Source: Bifidobacterium choladohabitans (GTDB taxonomy: Bacteria > Actinomycetota > Actinomycetes > Actinomycetales > Bifidobacteriaceae). Taken from it: a DNA stretch of 64,000 nt. Below the pieces are notes generated by a model. The model did no database searches. It saw only the letters and a program-made list of their open reading frames with translations, and was not told where the DNA came from. Location of the stretch: positions 62,001-126,000 of the forward strand of contig NZ_JACFPL010000001.1 of assembly GCF_016102005.1 (NCBI RefSeq), read 5' to 3'. Positions 8,875-17,924 of this stretch are shown piece by piece (position 1 is the stretch's first letter; every line of letters starts with the position of its first letter). Both the position numbers and the translations under genes were made by a program.

Positions 8875-9672
8875 TCAATGATACCGGTTATGTGAAAGGG
8901 TCGGGCATCTCTGCTTGGCCCTTACTGTAAACAACTGTGTTCTGGTGGCGACGGCGGCTTGGCTGGCGGCGCTGAGGACCTGGCTGCTGTCGTTGAGCAG
9001 GATGGCGCCTGCGGGGGTCTGCATGTTCAGGATGGTGGGGATCCCGTAGATGGCCGGCGTGGGGCTGTTGGCCATGTCGGTGGCGATGAGGGGCCGGTCG
9101 TTCCTGTCGGTGAGCTTGAGCAGGCTGGCCCAGGTACTGTAGCCCATGATGATGCCGGTGGGGCTGCCTCCGTTGTCGCCGACCTTGCCGATGGCGTCCA
9201 GGAGGGGGTTGAGCCCTGTGGCGGCGTTGATGTCTCCCGCGTCGGATCATGTCGGGGGTCAGGGCAGGCCTTTGATGCCGGCTTCGTCGCCCTGCAGGAG
9301 GAGCCAGTCGGCCTTGTCGGTGATGGCCTTGACAATGCCGGCCTGGATGAGGCTGGTGGTCTGCGTGTAGTCGGCGGCTTCGTTGCTGATGGGGGTGAGG
9401 ATGGCAATCTTGTGGGTGTGCACGTACATTTCGCTCAGGTCGGGGTCGGTTTCCGTGATCCTGGTGCCTTCGGCGACGATGGCCGCGTCCAGCCCGTCCT
9501 TGATGTAGGGGATGCGGGCCACTGGCCCGTCGCCGCTGATGGTGCCGCCGACGCTGGTCTGGCTGAAGATGAGCGCGTCGGGCGCGATGGTCTGGGCCGG
9601 GTAGAAGGTGGAGCCGGGCCACAGGCCTTCCTTGCCGGTGCCGGTGGTGATGATGTTGGCGGTGTCCGTCAT
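8875..9672 (-). pseudogene. HK97-type phage major capsid protein remnant
   Basis: From the ATG (MTDTANIITTG) the reading has typical capsid features: a Thr/Gly-rich start, then EGTRITETDPDLSEMYVH, an 'ILTPISNEA' segment, GDEAGIKGLP and later GDINAATGLNPLLDAIG and TGIIMGYSTWASLL. Two in-frame TGA codons near 9250-9261 interrupt it. Reading the short segment between them in another frame restores ALTPDMIRRG, so two compensating indels have occurred. The C-terminus is cut off near 8935 and runs into unrelated sequence. No portal, terminase or tail gene is nearby. Confidence 0.75.
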
Positions 9673-9797
9673 GGTGGTGTTCCTGTTCCGCATGGCGCGT
9701 CGGGAACCTGTCCGGGTATGCGGCGGCCATGCTCATGCTGGTTGATGAGTCGATGTTCATGTTCCCGCGCCGGTCTCCCTGGACCCTGGCGCGGCTG

Positions 9798-9857
9798 GCA
9801 TGGCCTGCACGCCGCTGAAGTTATATAAATGGTGAGGCGTCCGCATGGCCTGCACGC
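9798..9857. repeat. 15-bp direct repeat upstream of the capsid remnant
   Basis: GCATGGCCTGCACGC occurs at 9798-9812 and again at 9843-9857, 45 bp apart, in the gap between the capsid remnant and the next phage-like gene. Role unknown. Confidence 0.55.
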
Positions 9858-9890
9858 GGACACCCTCTTATTATACTCCTCGCGGGCGGC

Positions 9891-10268
9891 TCATGCGGGG
9901 CCCGTCCCGGCCTGTTTCCGCCAGCCGCTGATCGTGGCGTAGGGCAGGCCGAGCCGGTCGCAGGCCTTGAGCAGGAGGGTGCCCGGGTCGTTGCCGCGCT
10001 CCCTGGCCTGGCTTTCCTGCAGGCCCAGGAGGCCTTCGGCCACGTTGCGCAGCACGGCGGCCACCATCAGCCGCGTGCGTTCCGGGGTGTCCGGGTTCGC
10101 GCAGGGCAGGGCCACCCGCACCTCGCCCACGCCCAGCGCGTACGCCCTGCCCGCCAGCAGCACCCAGTCCATCATCACCCGCAGGCCCACGGTCTTCGCG
10201 GCCTGCTCGTCCAGCCGTTCGGCCTCCTCCAGGCGGCGGGCGAATTCGGCGTCCTGTTCCTCACTCAT
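9891..10268 (-). CDS. Small phage-like hypothetical protein
   Basis: 125 residues, largely helical, with an acidic N-terminus and a C-terminal segment (LLLKACDRLGLPYATISGWRKQ) that looks like a terminase-small-subunit or transposase-type helix-turn-helix. Its ATG overlaps the stop of the upstream gene by 8 bp, so the two are translationally coupled. No family is recognised. It could help pack or regulate the former prophage. Confidence 0.55.
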   Translation of the reverse strand: MSEEQDAEFARRLEEAERLDEQAAKTVGLRVMMDWVLLAGRAYALGVGEVRVALPCANPDTPERTRLMVAAVLRNVAEGLLGLQESQARERGNDPGTLLLKACDRLGLPYATISGWRKQAGTGPA

Positions 10269-10719
10269 CGGCGGTCTCCTTGCTTCTGATGGTTTCGATG
10301 ATGGCGATGTAGCGTTGCCCGCGGCGGCACAGGTCGCTGATGTCGGCGAGCAGGGCGCTCCATCCGTGGCCCTGCACCTGCAGGAGCCTGTCCAGGTGGG
10401 TCATGCTGATGATGCCGGTGCGGGCTTCCGTGTTCAGCGTGCGCTGGCTGATGCCGGCCTTCTCGGCCATTTCGGGCACAGTCATCCTCTGGAGTTCGAT
10501 CATGTCCTGGATGACGATGGCGAACGCGGTGAAGGTGCTGGGAGTTGCCGGGTCGAGCATCTGCCGGTCCATGCGCTCCTTCAGCATGCGGCATCGGGGG
10601 CAAATGCCGGCCGGCATGGCGTGGGCGCGTTCCACAAGCATGTGGTCATAGGCCATGGGCCGCCCGCGGCACAGGCTAGTCTTGCATTCCTTGACGCGCG
10701 GTGTTACATACTCAGCCAA
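10261..10719 (-). CDS. Putative phage-type regulator with helix-turn-helix
   Basis: Up to 152 residues; the first codon would be TTG, and internal ATGs (for example at 10656) are plausible alternative starts. A CPRC motif around residue 40 suggests metal binding. Residues about 78-110 (MTVPEMAEKAGISQRTLNTE) fit an XRE-like helix-turn-helix. It overlaps the following small gene. Probably a regulatory gene of the decayed prophage or integrative element; no specific target is visible. Confidence 0.55.
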   Translation of the reverse strand: MAEYVTPRVKECKTSLCRGRPMAYDHMLVERAHAMPAGICPRCRMLKERMDRQMLDPATPSTFTAFAIVIQDMIELQRMTVPEMAEKAGISQRTLNTEARTGIISMTHLDRLLQVQGHGWSALLADISDLCRRGQRYIAIIETIRSKETADE

Positions 10720-10914
10720 GAACCCGGCAAGCGCAAACGTGTCGGAACGGTGGCGAACAAGACTCTATGGCAGGGGCCTCAGGTAGAAGGTCAATTGGTA
10801 CTACCCCAACTCAAGCAGAACCAATACCAGACACATCAAGGCATTCCTCAAGCTGAATATGACGGAATAATACAGAGATGCAGTCGGGTGGCGGGGAAGG
10901 GAAATCTTAGAGGC
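10720..10914. other. Island DNA upstream of the integrase remnant
   Basis: No clean gene. This stretch may include the badly degraded N-terminus of the integrase, but no motif is clear enough to claim it. Confidence 0.4.
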
Positions 10915-11900
10915 AGCAAGTACGTACCGGACGCACTCCGACAACAGACTTCCAGAGAGTTAGCTGAGGACTACCAGAGTTTGAAGCATGGGCTGAAGGC
11001 GTCAAGCATCAATTGATACCGTTGCGAACTGAAGACACAAGTGCTTCCACGATGGGCGACGTGCAACTTAACGCCATAACCGAGACGGACATAAACACCT
11101 GGAGCGAGGATTCCAACAAAGGCGAATCATCTTGTATGTTCGGGGCAACCCGCAAATCCAAGCCACTGTCCCCCAGCATTCACAACATAGTGTAAGTTAC
11201 TTTCGGCAGCGTGTTCCAATATGAGAGGTAACTCCTAAACGTCAGTGGCTTACTATCGACCCACTGTCGGGAACCAAACTCTCACGCAAGCAGATCACAG
11301 ATGAAGCGCTATATCTGACCTATGTGGAAACAGAAGACCGGCAGAAAAAACAGATAAGCTCAATCCATCTATGTCGGACACCTTAGTTCGATTCCTCGCA
11401 TATGTGGATTTGCGGATCGGCAAGACAGCAGCACTGAAAGTCTCAAATATGGACTTCGAGAAGCTGCGGGTCAACATCCTACGAATCTGGACCGAAGATG
11501 ATAAAAGCAAACCAGCCCTAGGATCTGCGAAAACGTGGGAACACAAGCGGGTTGCGATTCCCCTTTTCCTCGTCGTCCCCCCCCTCAAAAGGCTCTGTTC
11601 AGGGCAACCACCCAAAGCCTTCGTTTTCCGCCCCAAACGCGGAGAACACATCAACATAAAGAACTGGTATAACCGCATCTGGGTGAAAGCGGTAGCCGGG
11701 AGCGGACTCACGATACATAGTCTCCACCACACTTTCGCATCTCTATCCATCGCTACGGGGGGGGGGGCTGACGTGAAGATGGTCCAGAACGCCTTGGGTC
11801 ATGCAGATGCCAGCATACCCTGAATGTGTATGCGTCGCTCTGGCCTAACCGTTTAGATGAAGTGGCCGAGATCATAGAAAGCAGCGAGACAGGAAACTGA
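10915..11900 (+). pseudogene. int: Tyrosine integrase, multiply frameshifted
   Basis: Pieces in different frames rebuild a phage-type integrase: SRELAEDYQSLK and YRCELKTQVLP near 10940-11050, then MGDVQLNAITETDINTW (core-binding domain), then the catalytic domain in 11371-11823. Box I has DLRIGKTAALKVS. Box II reads HSLHH instead of H-x-L-R-H, losing an essential Arg. A one-base deletion at about 11818 separates LGHADASI from the Tyr-bearing NVYASLWPNRLDEVAEI, which ends at 11900. It points towards the adjacent tRNA-Arg, its former target. The enzyme must be dead. Confidence 0.85.
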
Positions 11901-11960
11901 ACTAAAGCATTTTCGCCCGTCGTGTCTAATCGTGTCTGAAAGAAAATGATCCTCATATTA

Positions 11961-11991
11961 AATAACCCCTGGAAACTAATGTTTCCAAGGG
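11961..11991 (-). terminator. Terminator of tRNA-Arg
   Basis: On the minus strand CCCTTGGAAAC and GTTTCCAGGGG form a stem with 10 of 11 pairs and a four-base loop. TTATTTAA follows. It lies 8 bp beyond the tRNA 3' end. Confidence 0.8.
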
Positions 11992-11998
11992 TTTCTCG

Positions 11999-12072
11999 TG
12001 CGCCAGACAGGATTCGAACCTGCAACCTGCTGATCCGTAGTCAGCTGCTCTAATCCGTTGGGCTACTGGCGC
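11999..12072 (-). tRNA. tRNA-Arg (anticodon ACG)
   Basis: A 74-nt cloverleaf on the minus strand: acceptor GCGCCAG/CTGGCGC with discriminator A, anticodon stem GCTGA/TCAGC around loop CTACGGA (anticodon ACG), and T arm GCAGG/CCTGT with loop TTCGAAT. CCA is not encoded. Its 3' half is the attachment site of the adjacent decayed element and remains intact. Confidence 0.95.
12003..12034. repeat. tRNA-proximal att-like repeat
   Basis: Chromosomal partner of the copy at 6761-6792 (31 of 32 bases identical, same orientation), lying inside tRNA-Arg. Together the pair delimits about 5.2 kb of inserted DNA. Confidence 0.85.
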
Positions 12073-12178
12073 ATGTCATCTCGACGAGGAACTCGTTTTT
12101 GACAACTCATTTATATTACCGCAACTGTAGATTCTGTCCAGTCTGGTGTGTCGTGCGGGAAGCGGAAAGCCACAGGCT

Positions 12179-12988
12179 TTAAGCCGACTGTGACCAAGAC
12201 AGACAGAGTAGATATTCCATGTTGCCATGGGCACCGGTTATGGGCGACGGCATGGTAGCGTGGACAACAAATCCATGCTCACGCGCACAGGCCAAGACCC
12301 GCTTCAAAGCCTCTTGCCTGCTGTCCTCGTCCGTCACAATGCCATGATGACCCAGCAGGCTACGTCCGACCTCAAACTGGGGCTTGACCAGCAGCATGCA
12401 GTTGGCAACAGGCGCCAGCAAGGCAGGCAGTACTGGAATGACATAGGTCAGCGAGATAAAAGACACATCCGAGACCACATATTCCGGGCGATAAGGCAGG
12501 TCCCCCGGCTGAACTTCGCGTATATTGACACCGCTCATGTCAATCACCCTAGGATCAGCGGCAATCCGTTCAAGCAACTGTCCGTGGCCCACATCAAGGG
12601 CGATAACTCGCCGTGCACCATGCCTGAGCAGGACGTCAGTGAAACCGCCCGTGGAGGCCCCGATATCGAGGCAGAGCCTGTCCCGCGGACCGGCCATCCC
12701 CTGCGTCGCAAAAGTCGTCAGGGCGCCCTCCAGCTTCAGCGCTCCCCGGGAGGCATAGTCATCGCCCGGATCCAGAAGAATCACATCGCCTGGCTGGACG
12801 CTCTGAGCAGGCTTTGATGCCAGATGATGGTTGACCGTAACCCGGCCCTGCCGAATCAACACCTGGGCTCTGGCACGTGAATCCGTCAGCCCTTGTGCAG
12901 ACAGGATACGGTCAAGCCGGTCGCAGGTGTGAGCCACAGTCCTTCGACAACCGTCCCCAGCGCTGACGACCGTGTCCTCAACGTTCAC
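12179..12988 (-). CDS. tlyA: TlyA-family rRNA 2'-O-methyltransferase
   Basis: 269 residues. An S4 RNA-binding domain (about 22-82) precedes an FtsJ/RrmJ-type methyltransferase with SAM motif LDIGASTGGFTDVLL (107-121) and the catalytic Lys in SRGALKLEGAL (K85). TlyA enzymes methylate cytidines in 16S and 23S rRNA in the cytosol; older 'haemolysin A' names are misleading. The GTG start overlaps the upstream stop (GTGA) and has a good ribosome site (gggagggca). It is last in a probable operon with the small acidic protein, the HAD phosphatase and the TPR protein. Confidence 0.92.
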   Translation of the reverse strand: MNVEDTVVSAGDGCRRTVAHTCDRLDRILSAQGLTDSRARAQVLIRQGRVTVNHHLASKPAQSVQPGDVILLDPGDDYASRGALKLEGALTTFATQGMAGPRDRLCLDIGASTGGFTDVLLRHGARRVIALDVGHGQLLERIAADPRVIDMSGVNIREVQPGDLPYRPEYVVSDVSFISLTYVIPVLPALLAPVANCMLLVKPQFEVGRSLLGHHGIVTDEDSRQEALKRVLACAREHGFVVHATMPSPITGAHGNMEYLLCLSWSQSA

Positions 12989-13305
12989 TTGCCCTCCCGG
13001 TTTAGGTCCTGCTGGAGCCCGGTCAGCACCTTGCCGAGCAGCTCAACCTGTTGGGCATCGTCCAGATCGTCCAATTGAGCCAAATCAGGGAAACGTTCCA
13101 AAAGAGGTGCCATAGCCTGCTTATCCATGGGCTCTTCGGGTACTGAGGCAGTCGTATCCTCGTCATCTGCCTGAGAGGACCATCCAGAACGCTCAGACTC
13201 TACAGGCTGCCCGGTCTGGCCGGACTGCTCAGGTGGCCCGTAGTGATTGGACTCCTGGGATGGTCCACTCGCTCCCGGCTGTCCGGAATCGACCTCTTCC
13301 GTCAT
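12985..13305 (-). CDS. Small acidic, largely disordered protein
   Basis: 106 residues. The first 60 are rich in Ser, Gly, Gln, Glu and Asp and probably unstructured; the C-terminal 40 (MAPLLERFPDLAQLDDLDDA) look helical. It lies between the HAD phosphatase (5 bp gap) and tlyA (4 bp overlap). Actinobacteria often have a small uncharacterised gene at this position. No function can be assigned. Confidence 0.7.
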   Translation of the reverse strand: MTEEVDSGQPGASGPSQESNHYGPPEQSGQTGQPVESERSGWSSQADDEDTTASVPEEPMDKQAMAPLLERFPDLAQLDDLDDAQQVELLGKVLTGLQQDLNREGK

Positions 13306-13310
13306 GGCCT

Positions 13311-14378
13311 CTATGCCCCTACGACGAAGGCGGGCAGATCCAGCGCGTCCATGTCTCCGCCACGATCCTGGTACTCCCAGAGCGCACAGGCGCAGGCCCG
13401 CACAGAATCCAGATCGGACAGGGGGTCGCCGCCACCATCAAGAGCATGCAGAGTCACATGCCCATCATCATCATCCACCTTTGCGGTTTGGCCGCCGCAG
13501 TGCCAGGTCTGGTCGGCCTCCTTACTGGGCTGGGGTTGTGGTGCAGTCAGGCCGCGCAGGTCTTCAGCCAGATAGGTAGGCCGCAACTTGGCAGGTGCAG
13601 TCAGAATGGCGGGTGTTCGGGCCACACCCGTCAGGACGAGCATTGAGTCGTACCCGCCCCGGTTGGCTGCCTCGATGTCGGTGTCCAGACGATCGCCCAC
13701 AGGCAGGCACCGGCCGATGTCCAAGCTCTTCTCCTGGCTGTCGGTCAACAGCTGCCGTGCCTCGTCGTACATGGCCGATTCCGGCTTGCCGGCCGAGTCC
13801 TCCGGCTGCTTGCCAGTAGCCAGAATCACCGGTTGGAGCATAGACCCATTCCCGGGCGCCATGCCACCTTCGCGGGGCAGGGTCTGATCCTTGTTGGTGG
13901 TGAAGTAGCGTGCACCGTTTTCGATGGCAAAGGCGGCCTGGGCCAGGTCCTGCCAGCTCAGCTCGGGATACCAGGCCTGAATGACGGCCTCTGGCTTATC
14001 TGCGGCCTTGTTTACCGGCACCATTCCGTTGAGGCGGATCTGATCACGTAGATGATTGGATCCTATGACCAGCACCCTGGCGCCCTCCTGCAGGTGTCGG
14101 CTCAGCATTCGTGCGGCGACTACGGCCGAGGTGATGACCTGGCCATCGTCCAGGGTCAGACCGAACCCGCGCAGCTGATCGGCCACTACATGGGGAAACC
14201 GGGATGCATTGTTGGTGGTGTAGGCCATGCGCATGCCGAGCGCCTGAGCGCGGTCGATGCCCTCGGCCGCATGCTCAACAGGGTCAGCACCCCGGTAGAC
14301 CACCCCATCCAGGTCAAGCAGTGCCAGATGATAGGTCTTTGCCGGAGCGTCGTCAGTTCCTTTGAGGAATACGGTCAC
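13311..14378 (-). CDS. HAD-IIA family hydrolase (NagD-like phosphatase)
   Basis: 355 residues. Motif I LLDLDGVVYRG supplies the nucleophile D22 and D24; motif II TTNNAS follows near 54; the motif IV region PVGDRLDTDIEAA is near 225. This domain order is typical of NagD/p-nitrophenylphosphatase-like HAD-IIA enzymes acting on small phosphates such as 2-phosphoglycolate or sugar phosphates. About 80 extra C-terminal residues lack a recognised domain. The GTG start shares its G with the TAG of the TPR gene (TAGTG), so the genes are tightly coupled. Confidence 0.88.
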   Translation of the reverse strand: MTVFLKGTDDAPAKTYHLALLDLDGVVYRGADPVEHAAEGIDRAQALGMRMAYTTNNASRFPHVVADQLRGFGLTLDDGQVITSAVVAARMLSRHLQEGARVLVIGSNHLRDQIRLNGMVPVNKAADKPEAVIQAWYPELSWQDLAQAAFAIENGARYFTTNKDQTLPREGGMAPGNGSMLQPVILATGKQPEDSAGKPESAMYDEARQLLTDSQEKSLDIGRCLPVGDRLDTDIEAANRGGYDSMLVLTGVARTPAILTAPAKLRPTYLAEDLRGLTAPQPQPSKEADQTWHCGGQTAKVDDDDGHVTLHALDGGGDPLSDLDSVRACACALWEYQDRGGDMDALDLPAFVVGA

Positions 14379-16561
14379 TATTCAGTCCTAGCTTCATCAG
14401 GCGTATCGGACTCATTGACCTGCTCATCCTTGGCCTGTTCAGTTTCATGATCGATAGTGCCTGCCTCGGATCCTGCAGCCTGGACAGTCGCGTCACCGTT
14501 GTCAGCAGCAGATTTATCGGCGACAGCCACGTCAGCTTCGCTACCGTTCTGGTCACTTTGAGACCCATCGTCCGAAGTTTCTGCATCAAGGCGAGAGGAC
14601 TCCCCCCCGGGTTGCTTCACAGTATCTGACGATTCCGGCACTTCAGATTCCGACACTTCAGATGAAGCAGTTGAGTCGGACGAACCAGTCGAATCAACCG
14701 CGTCGGATGTATCAGTCGAATCAGATGTATCAGTCGAATCGGATGAGTCACCAGTGTCAGTTGAGTCCGCTGAATCGTCCGAAGCAACTGATTCTGGAGA
14801 TTCCTCAACCAGGCTGTCATCGGCACCCTGATCGGATGCATCACTGACATCAGACTCGGCGGCCTCAGTCTCAGTTTCAGCCTCATCCGAATCATCCTCG
14901 CCGCCATCCGGGTCAATGGAGAGATCCTCCATCATGGCCGAATCCAGGTGCTCCAGGTCGTAGTCGATCAGGATCTCCTCGGACTGTCCGTCCTTCTGGC
15001 CATCCTCGTCCTCATCCTCGTCGGCATACTCCGCTTCCAGCCGATCCAGCAGGGGTTCCAGCTCCAGGGCCTCCTGGCTGCGACCAGCCTGTTCGAGGAA
15101 GTTCTGCTCGGCCTGCACGGCACGCATCCGGTAGTCGCCGCTGAGCCCACGGGCCTTGGCCAGGGCCTGAACGGTCTCGATGGCCTTGTCCCACAGGCCC
15201 AGATCGCCCAAGGCTCCGGCATAGACCAGGAACATCTCCGCCTTGGACTCGCCCTGGAGCTGGCTGCCTTCCTCAGAGGTGGCCTCCTCAATGGCCTTGC
15301 GGGGATTGCCCAGACCACGCTCGCAGTCGGCGATGAAGGGCAGATAATCGGAATAGCCGTTCATGCGGTGTGCAGTGCGGAACTCCTTTAAGGCAAGCTT
15401 GTAGTCGCCTTGACGGTAGGCCACCAGGGCCAGCGTCTCACGAGCGAGATCGATCCGCGAGGCCTGCCGTGCAGCCCACTTGGCATGAGCAAGGGCCCCC
15501 TGGGGATCGGTCTCCTCCAGCGCGTAGGCGGCCAGGATGTGCAAACCGATGTTCTCGGCATGCTCCTTGCTCAGCCCGCGCAGGCGCAGACGGTCATCCT
15601 TGGAGAGCATGGACCATTCAAGGCCCTTGGGCATCTTGGGCTCGCCAGGCCGGCGATCCGTGTAGGGGTTCTGCGAAGGATAGGAGATGGTCCCGTCTGA
15701 GTTGCGGCGACCACGGTCATAGCCATTCTGGCGGTCACGCTGATAGGTCCCGCGACGGTCGTCATGGCGACGGTCATCGCGGCCACGCTGGCCCTGGTAG
15801 CGGTCGCCATGGTAGCGGTCGCCCCGATAGCCGCCTTGACGATGGTCGTCACGGGAACGGTCGCCGTAGGAGCGGTTGCCGTAGGGACGGTCCCCATGTG
15901 AACGGTCTTGACGTGGACGGTCATCCCGCGAGCGGTTGTTCCACGGGCGATCCCCGCCGGACCGCTCATTCTGCCGACGATCAAACCTCCGGTCGTCACC
16001 CCGACGGCGGTCCCCGCGGAAGCCCTGACCACGATCACGGTCACGGTCATGCCGCTGGTAGCCGCGACCGGAACGACGATCACCATACCCCGACCGACCG
16101 CGGTCGTTGTCATGATCGCGATGCCTGTAGCCGCCATTCCCGTTGGCATGGAAATCCCGACGTGGACGGTCGCCATCCTGCCGACGGCCGTGGCGGTCGT
16201 CACGCTTGTCGAAATGCCGGTCCCGGTCGGAATCCCTACGGAAGCCGCCGTGACCATCCTGACGGTCATGCCTGTATCCGCGATTGTCACGGTCGAACCG
16301 GTCGTGCCCTCGCCCGCGGAAGGGCCGCTGGCCATTCCTGTTCTCGGAACGACGCTCTTCGCCGCCTTCGCCGTCATGGTTGTGGAAGTTGCCGGAACGG
16401 TGACCTCCAGAACGATAGCCTCCGGAGCGGTATCCGCCCGAGTGCGAACCCCCCTTGTGGAAGCCCGAAGAGCGACGGCCGCCCGACCGGAAGCCGCCCG
16501 GACGCGAACCGCCCCGGCCCCGTCCGCGATCGCCCCGGGAATGATTGTGTTCTTCTGCCAT
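14378..16561 (-). CDS. Charge-partitioned low-complexity TPR protein
   Basis: 727 residues in three blocks. Residues 1 to about 290 are extremely rich in Arg, Gly, Asp, His and Tyr, with RGG-like and GGYRSG repeats; about 310-505 are helical TPR-like repeats (HAKWAARQASRIDLARETLA, DYKLALKEF, LWDKAIETVQALAKA); about 510-727 are highly acidic with Ser/Thr-Asp repeats. There is no signal peptide or membrane segment. The RGG-like part suggests RNA or ribosome association, and the tyrS neighbour and tlyA downstream fit a translation context, but this is inference. ATG start with aagga upstream. Confidence 0.75.
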   Translation of the reverse strand: MAEEHNHSRGDRGRGRGGSRPGGFRSGGRRSSGFHKGGSHSGGYRSGGYRSGGHRSGNFHNHDGEGGEERRSENRNGQRPFRGRGHDRFDRDNRGYRHDRQDGHGGFRRDSDRDRHFDKRDDRHGRRQDGDRPRRDFHANGNGGYRHRDHDNDRGRSGYGDRRSGRGYQRHDRDRDRGQGFRGDRRRGDDRRFDRRQNERSGGDRPWNNRSRDDRPRQDRSHGDRPYGNRSYGDRSRDDHRQGGYRGDRYHGDRYQGQRGRDDRRHDDRRGTYQRDRQNGYDRGRRNSDGTISYPSQNPYTDRRPGEPKMPKGLEWSMLSKDDRLRLRGLSKEHAENIGLHILAAYALEETDPQGALAHAKWAARQASRIDLARETLALVAYRQGDYKLALKEFRTAHRMNGYSDYLPFIADCERGLGNPRKAIEEATSEEGSQLQGESKAEMFLVYAGALGDLGLWDKAIETVQALAKARGLSGDYRMRAVQAEQNFLEQAGRSQEALELEPLLDRLEAEYADEDEDEDGQKDGQSEEILIDYDLEHLDSAMMEDLSIDPDGGEDDSDEAETETEAAESDVSDASDQGADDSLVEESPESVASDDSADSTDTGDSSDSTDTSDSTDTSDAVDSTGSSDSTASSEVSESEVPESSDTVKQPGGESSRLDAETSDDGSQSDQNGSEADVAVADKSAADNGDATVQAAGSEAGTIDHETEQAKDEQVNESDTPDEARTE

Positions 16562-16592
16562 CAGTGTCCTTAATTCCTACGTTTCTACGTTC

Positions 16593-17924
16593 CTACTTGC
16601 CGGCCCGGCGCTCAAGCGCGCCCAAGGCCTTCTTTCCTCTGCGAACCAGGGCGAAGCGCCCATGCAGAAAGTCCTTGTTGCCCAATACCTGATCCGGATC
16701 CTCGACCCGCTGGTTATTCAGATAGAAACCGCCCGATGCCACAGTCTTACGAGCCTCGGATACCGAACGGAAGAGTCCGGCCGCAACCCCGGCCTCCACC
16801 AGACGCTGACCCTCGCGGGCTGCGGGCAGAGCTCGCCCGCCTTGACCATCATCGACCTTGAGGCCGTCCAGTGCGGAATCCAGCACATCCTCGTCCAGCT
16901 CCTCCAGGGTCTTGCCGCGGCCGAAGAGGGCGCCCGAGGCATCGATGGCCCCCTGGGCGGCATGCTCTCCGTGCACATAGGAGGTCACCTGCCAGGCCAG
17001 AACCTTCTGGGCCTCGCGAGCGCCCGGATCCTGGGCGGTCCGCTCCTCCAGACGCTCGATCTCGGCCTTGGGCAGGAAGGTGAAGGTCTTCAACAGCTTG
17101 ACCACCTGGTCATCGGGCTGGTTGAACCAGAACTGGTAGAAGCGGTAGGGGCTGAACATGGTGGGATCCAGCCAGACCGCGTTGCCCTCGGACTTGCCGA
17201 ACTTCTTGCCCTGGGAGTCCGTGATCAACGGGCTGGTCATGACGTTGACGGAGGCATTGCGCACCTTGCGGATCAGGTCCAGACCGCTGGTCAGGTTCCC
17301 CCACTGGTCGCTGCCGCCCAGCTGCAGACTGCATCCGTAGCGGTCGAAGAGCTCCAGGAAGTCGTTGCCCTGGAGCACCTGGTAGCTGAACTCGGTAAAG
17401 GAGATGCCCTCGTCGGAATTCAGACGGCGGGCCACCGTGTCCTTGGCCAGCATGGTGCCCATGCGGAAGTTCTTGCCCACATCGCGCAGGAAGTCGATGG
17501 TGCTCATGGACCCGGTCCACTCATAATTATTGACGAACCGGACGGGGTTGTCCCCCTCGGTATCCAGGAAGCGCCCGATCTGACCACGAAGACGCTCGGT
17601 CCACTCGGCCACGGTCTGCTTGGGATTCAGGGTGCGCTCACCCGACTGCCGAGGGTCGCCGATAAGCCCTGTGGCCCCGCCCACAACGGCGATGGGATGC
17701 AGACCGGCCGCCTGCAGGTGGCGCATGTTGAGCAACTGGACCAGATTGCCCACGTGCAGTGAAGGAGCTGTGGGGTCGAATCCGCAATAATAGGTCACCG
17801 AGGGGTCGGCCAGCACCTTCCTGAGCTCGGACTCGTCCGTGCACTGGGCAATGAGACCGCGCCACTTGAGTTCGTCGAAAAGCGAGTCGAAACCCGCCTG
17901 CCTGAAATCGGTGACCTGCGACAT
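16593..17924 (-). CDS. tyrS: Tyrosyl-tRNA synthetase
   Basis: 443 residues of a class I synthetase charging tRNA-Tyr. The HIGH-like motif SLHVGN is at 55-60, the tyrosine/tRNA pocket [10 protein letters not shown] at 201-210, and the KMSKS-like loop KFGKS at 241-245. A C-terminal S4 RNA-binding domain (about 375-440) completes the bacterial TyrRS layout. ATG start with ribosome site gggag. No T-box leader is visible in the 240 bp upstream. The TPR gene follows after 31 bp on the same strand. Confidence 0.97.
   Translation of the reverse strand: MSQVTDFRQAGFDSLFDELKWRGLIAQCTDESELRKVLADPSVTYYCGFDPTAPSLHVGNLVQLLNMRHLQAAGLHPIAVVGGATGLIGDPRQSGERTLNPKQTVAEWTERLRGQIGRFLDTEGDNPVRFVNNYEWTGSMSTIDFLRDVGKNFRMGTMLAKDTVARRLNSDEGISFTEFSYQVLQGNDFLELFDRYGCSLQLGGSDQWGNLTSGLDLIRKVRNASVNVMTSPLITDSQGKKFGKSEGNAVWLDPTMFSPYRFYQFWFNQPDDQVVKLLKTFTFLPKAEIERLEERTAQDPGAREAQKVLAWQVTSYVHGEHAAQGAIDASGALFGRGKTLEELDEDVLDSALDGLKVDDGQGGRALPAAREGQRLVEAGVAAGLFRSVSEARKTVASGGFYLNNQRVEDPDQVLGNKDFLHGRFALVRRGKKALGALERRAGK

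Noticed and set aside
8888-9828. His/Arg-rich minus ORF and Gly/Val-rich plus ORF over the capsid region
   Set aside because: Both are frame shadows; recognisable capsid motifs occur in the other minus-strand frame.
15700-16450. Possible tandem DNA repeat or CRISPR-like array
   Set aside because: Repetition comes from Arg/Asp/Gly codons; unit length and spacing are irregular. No CRISPR repeats or cas genes occur in the window.
15370-16692. 440-codon His/Arg/Gly-rich plus-strand ORF
   Set aside because: Antisense shadow of the repetitive Arg/Gly-rich gene 14378-16561.
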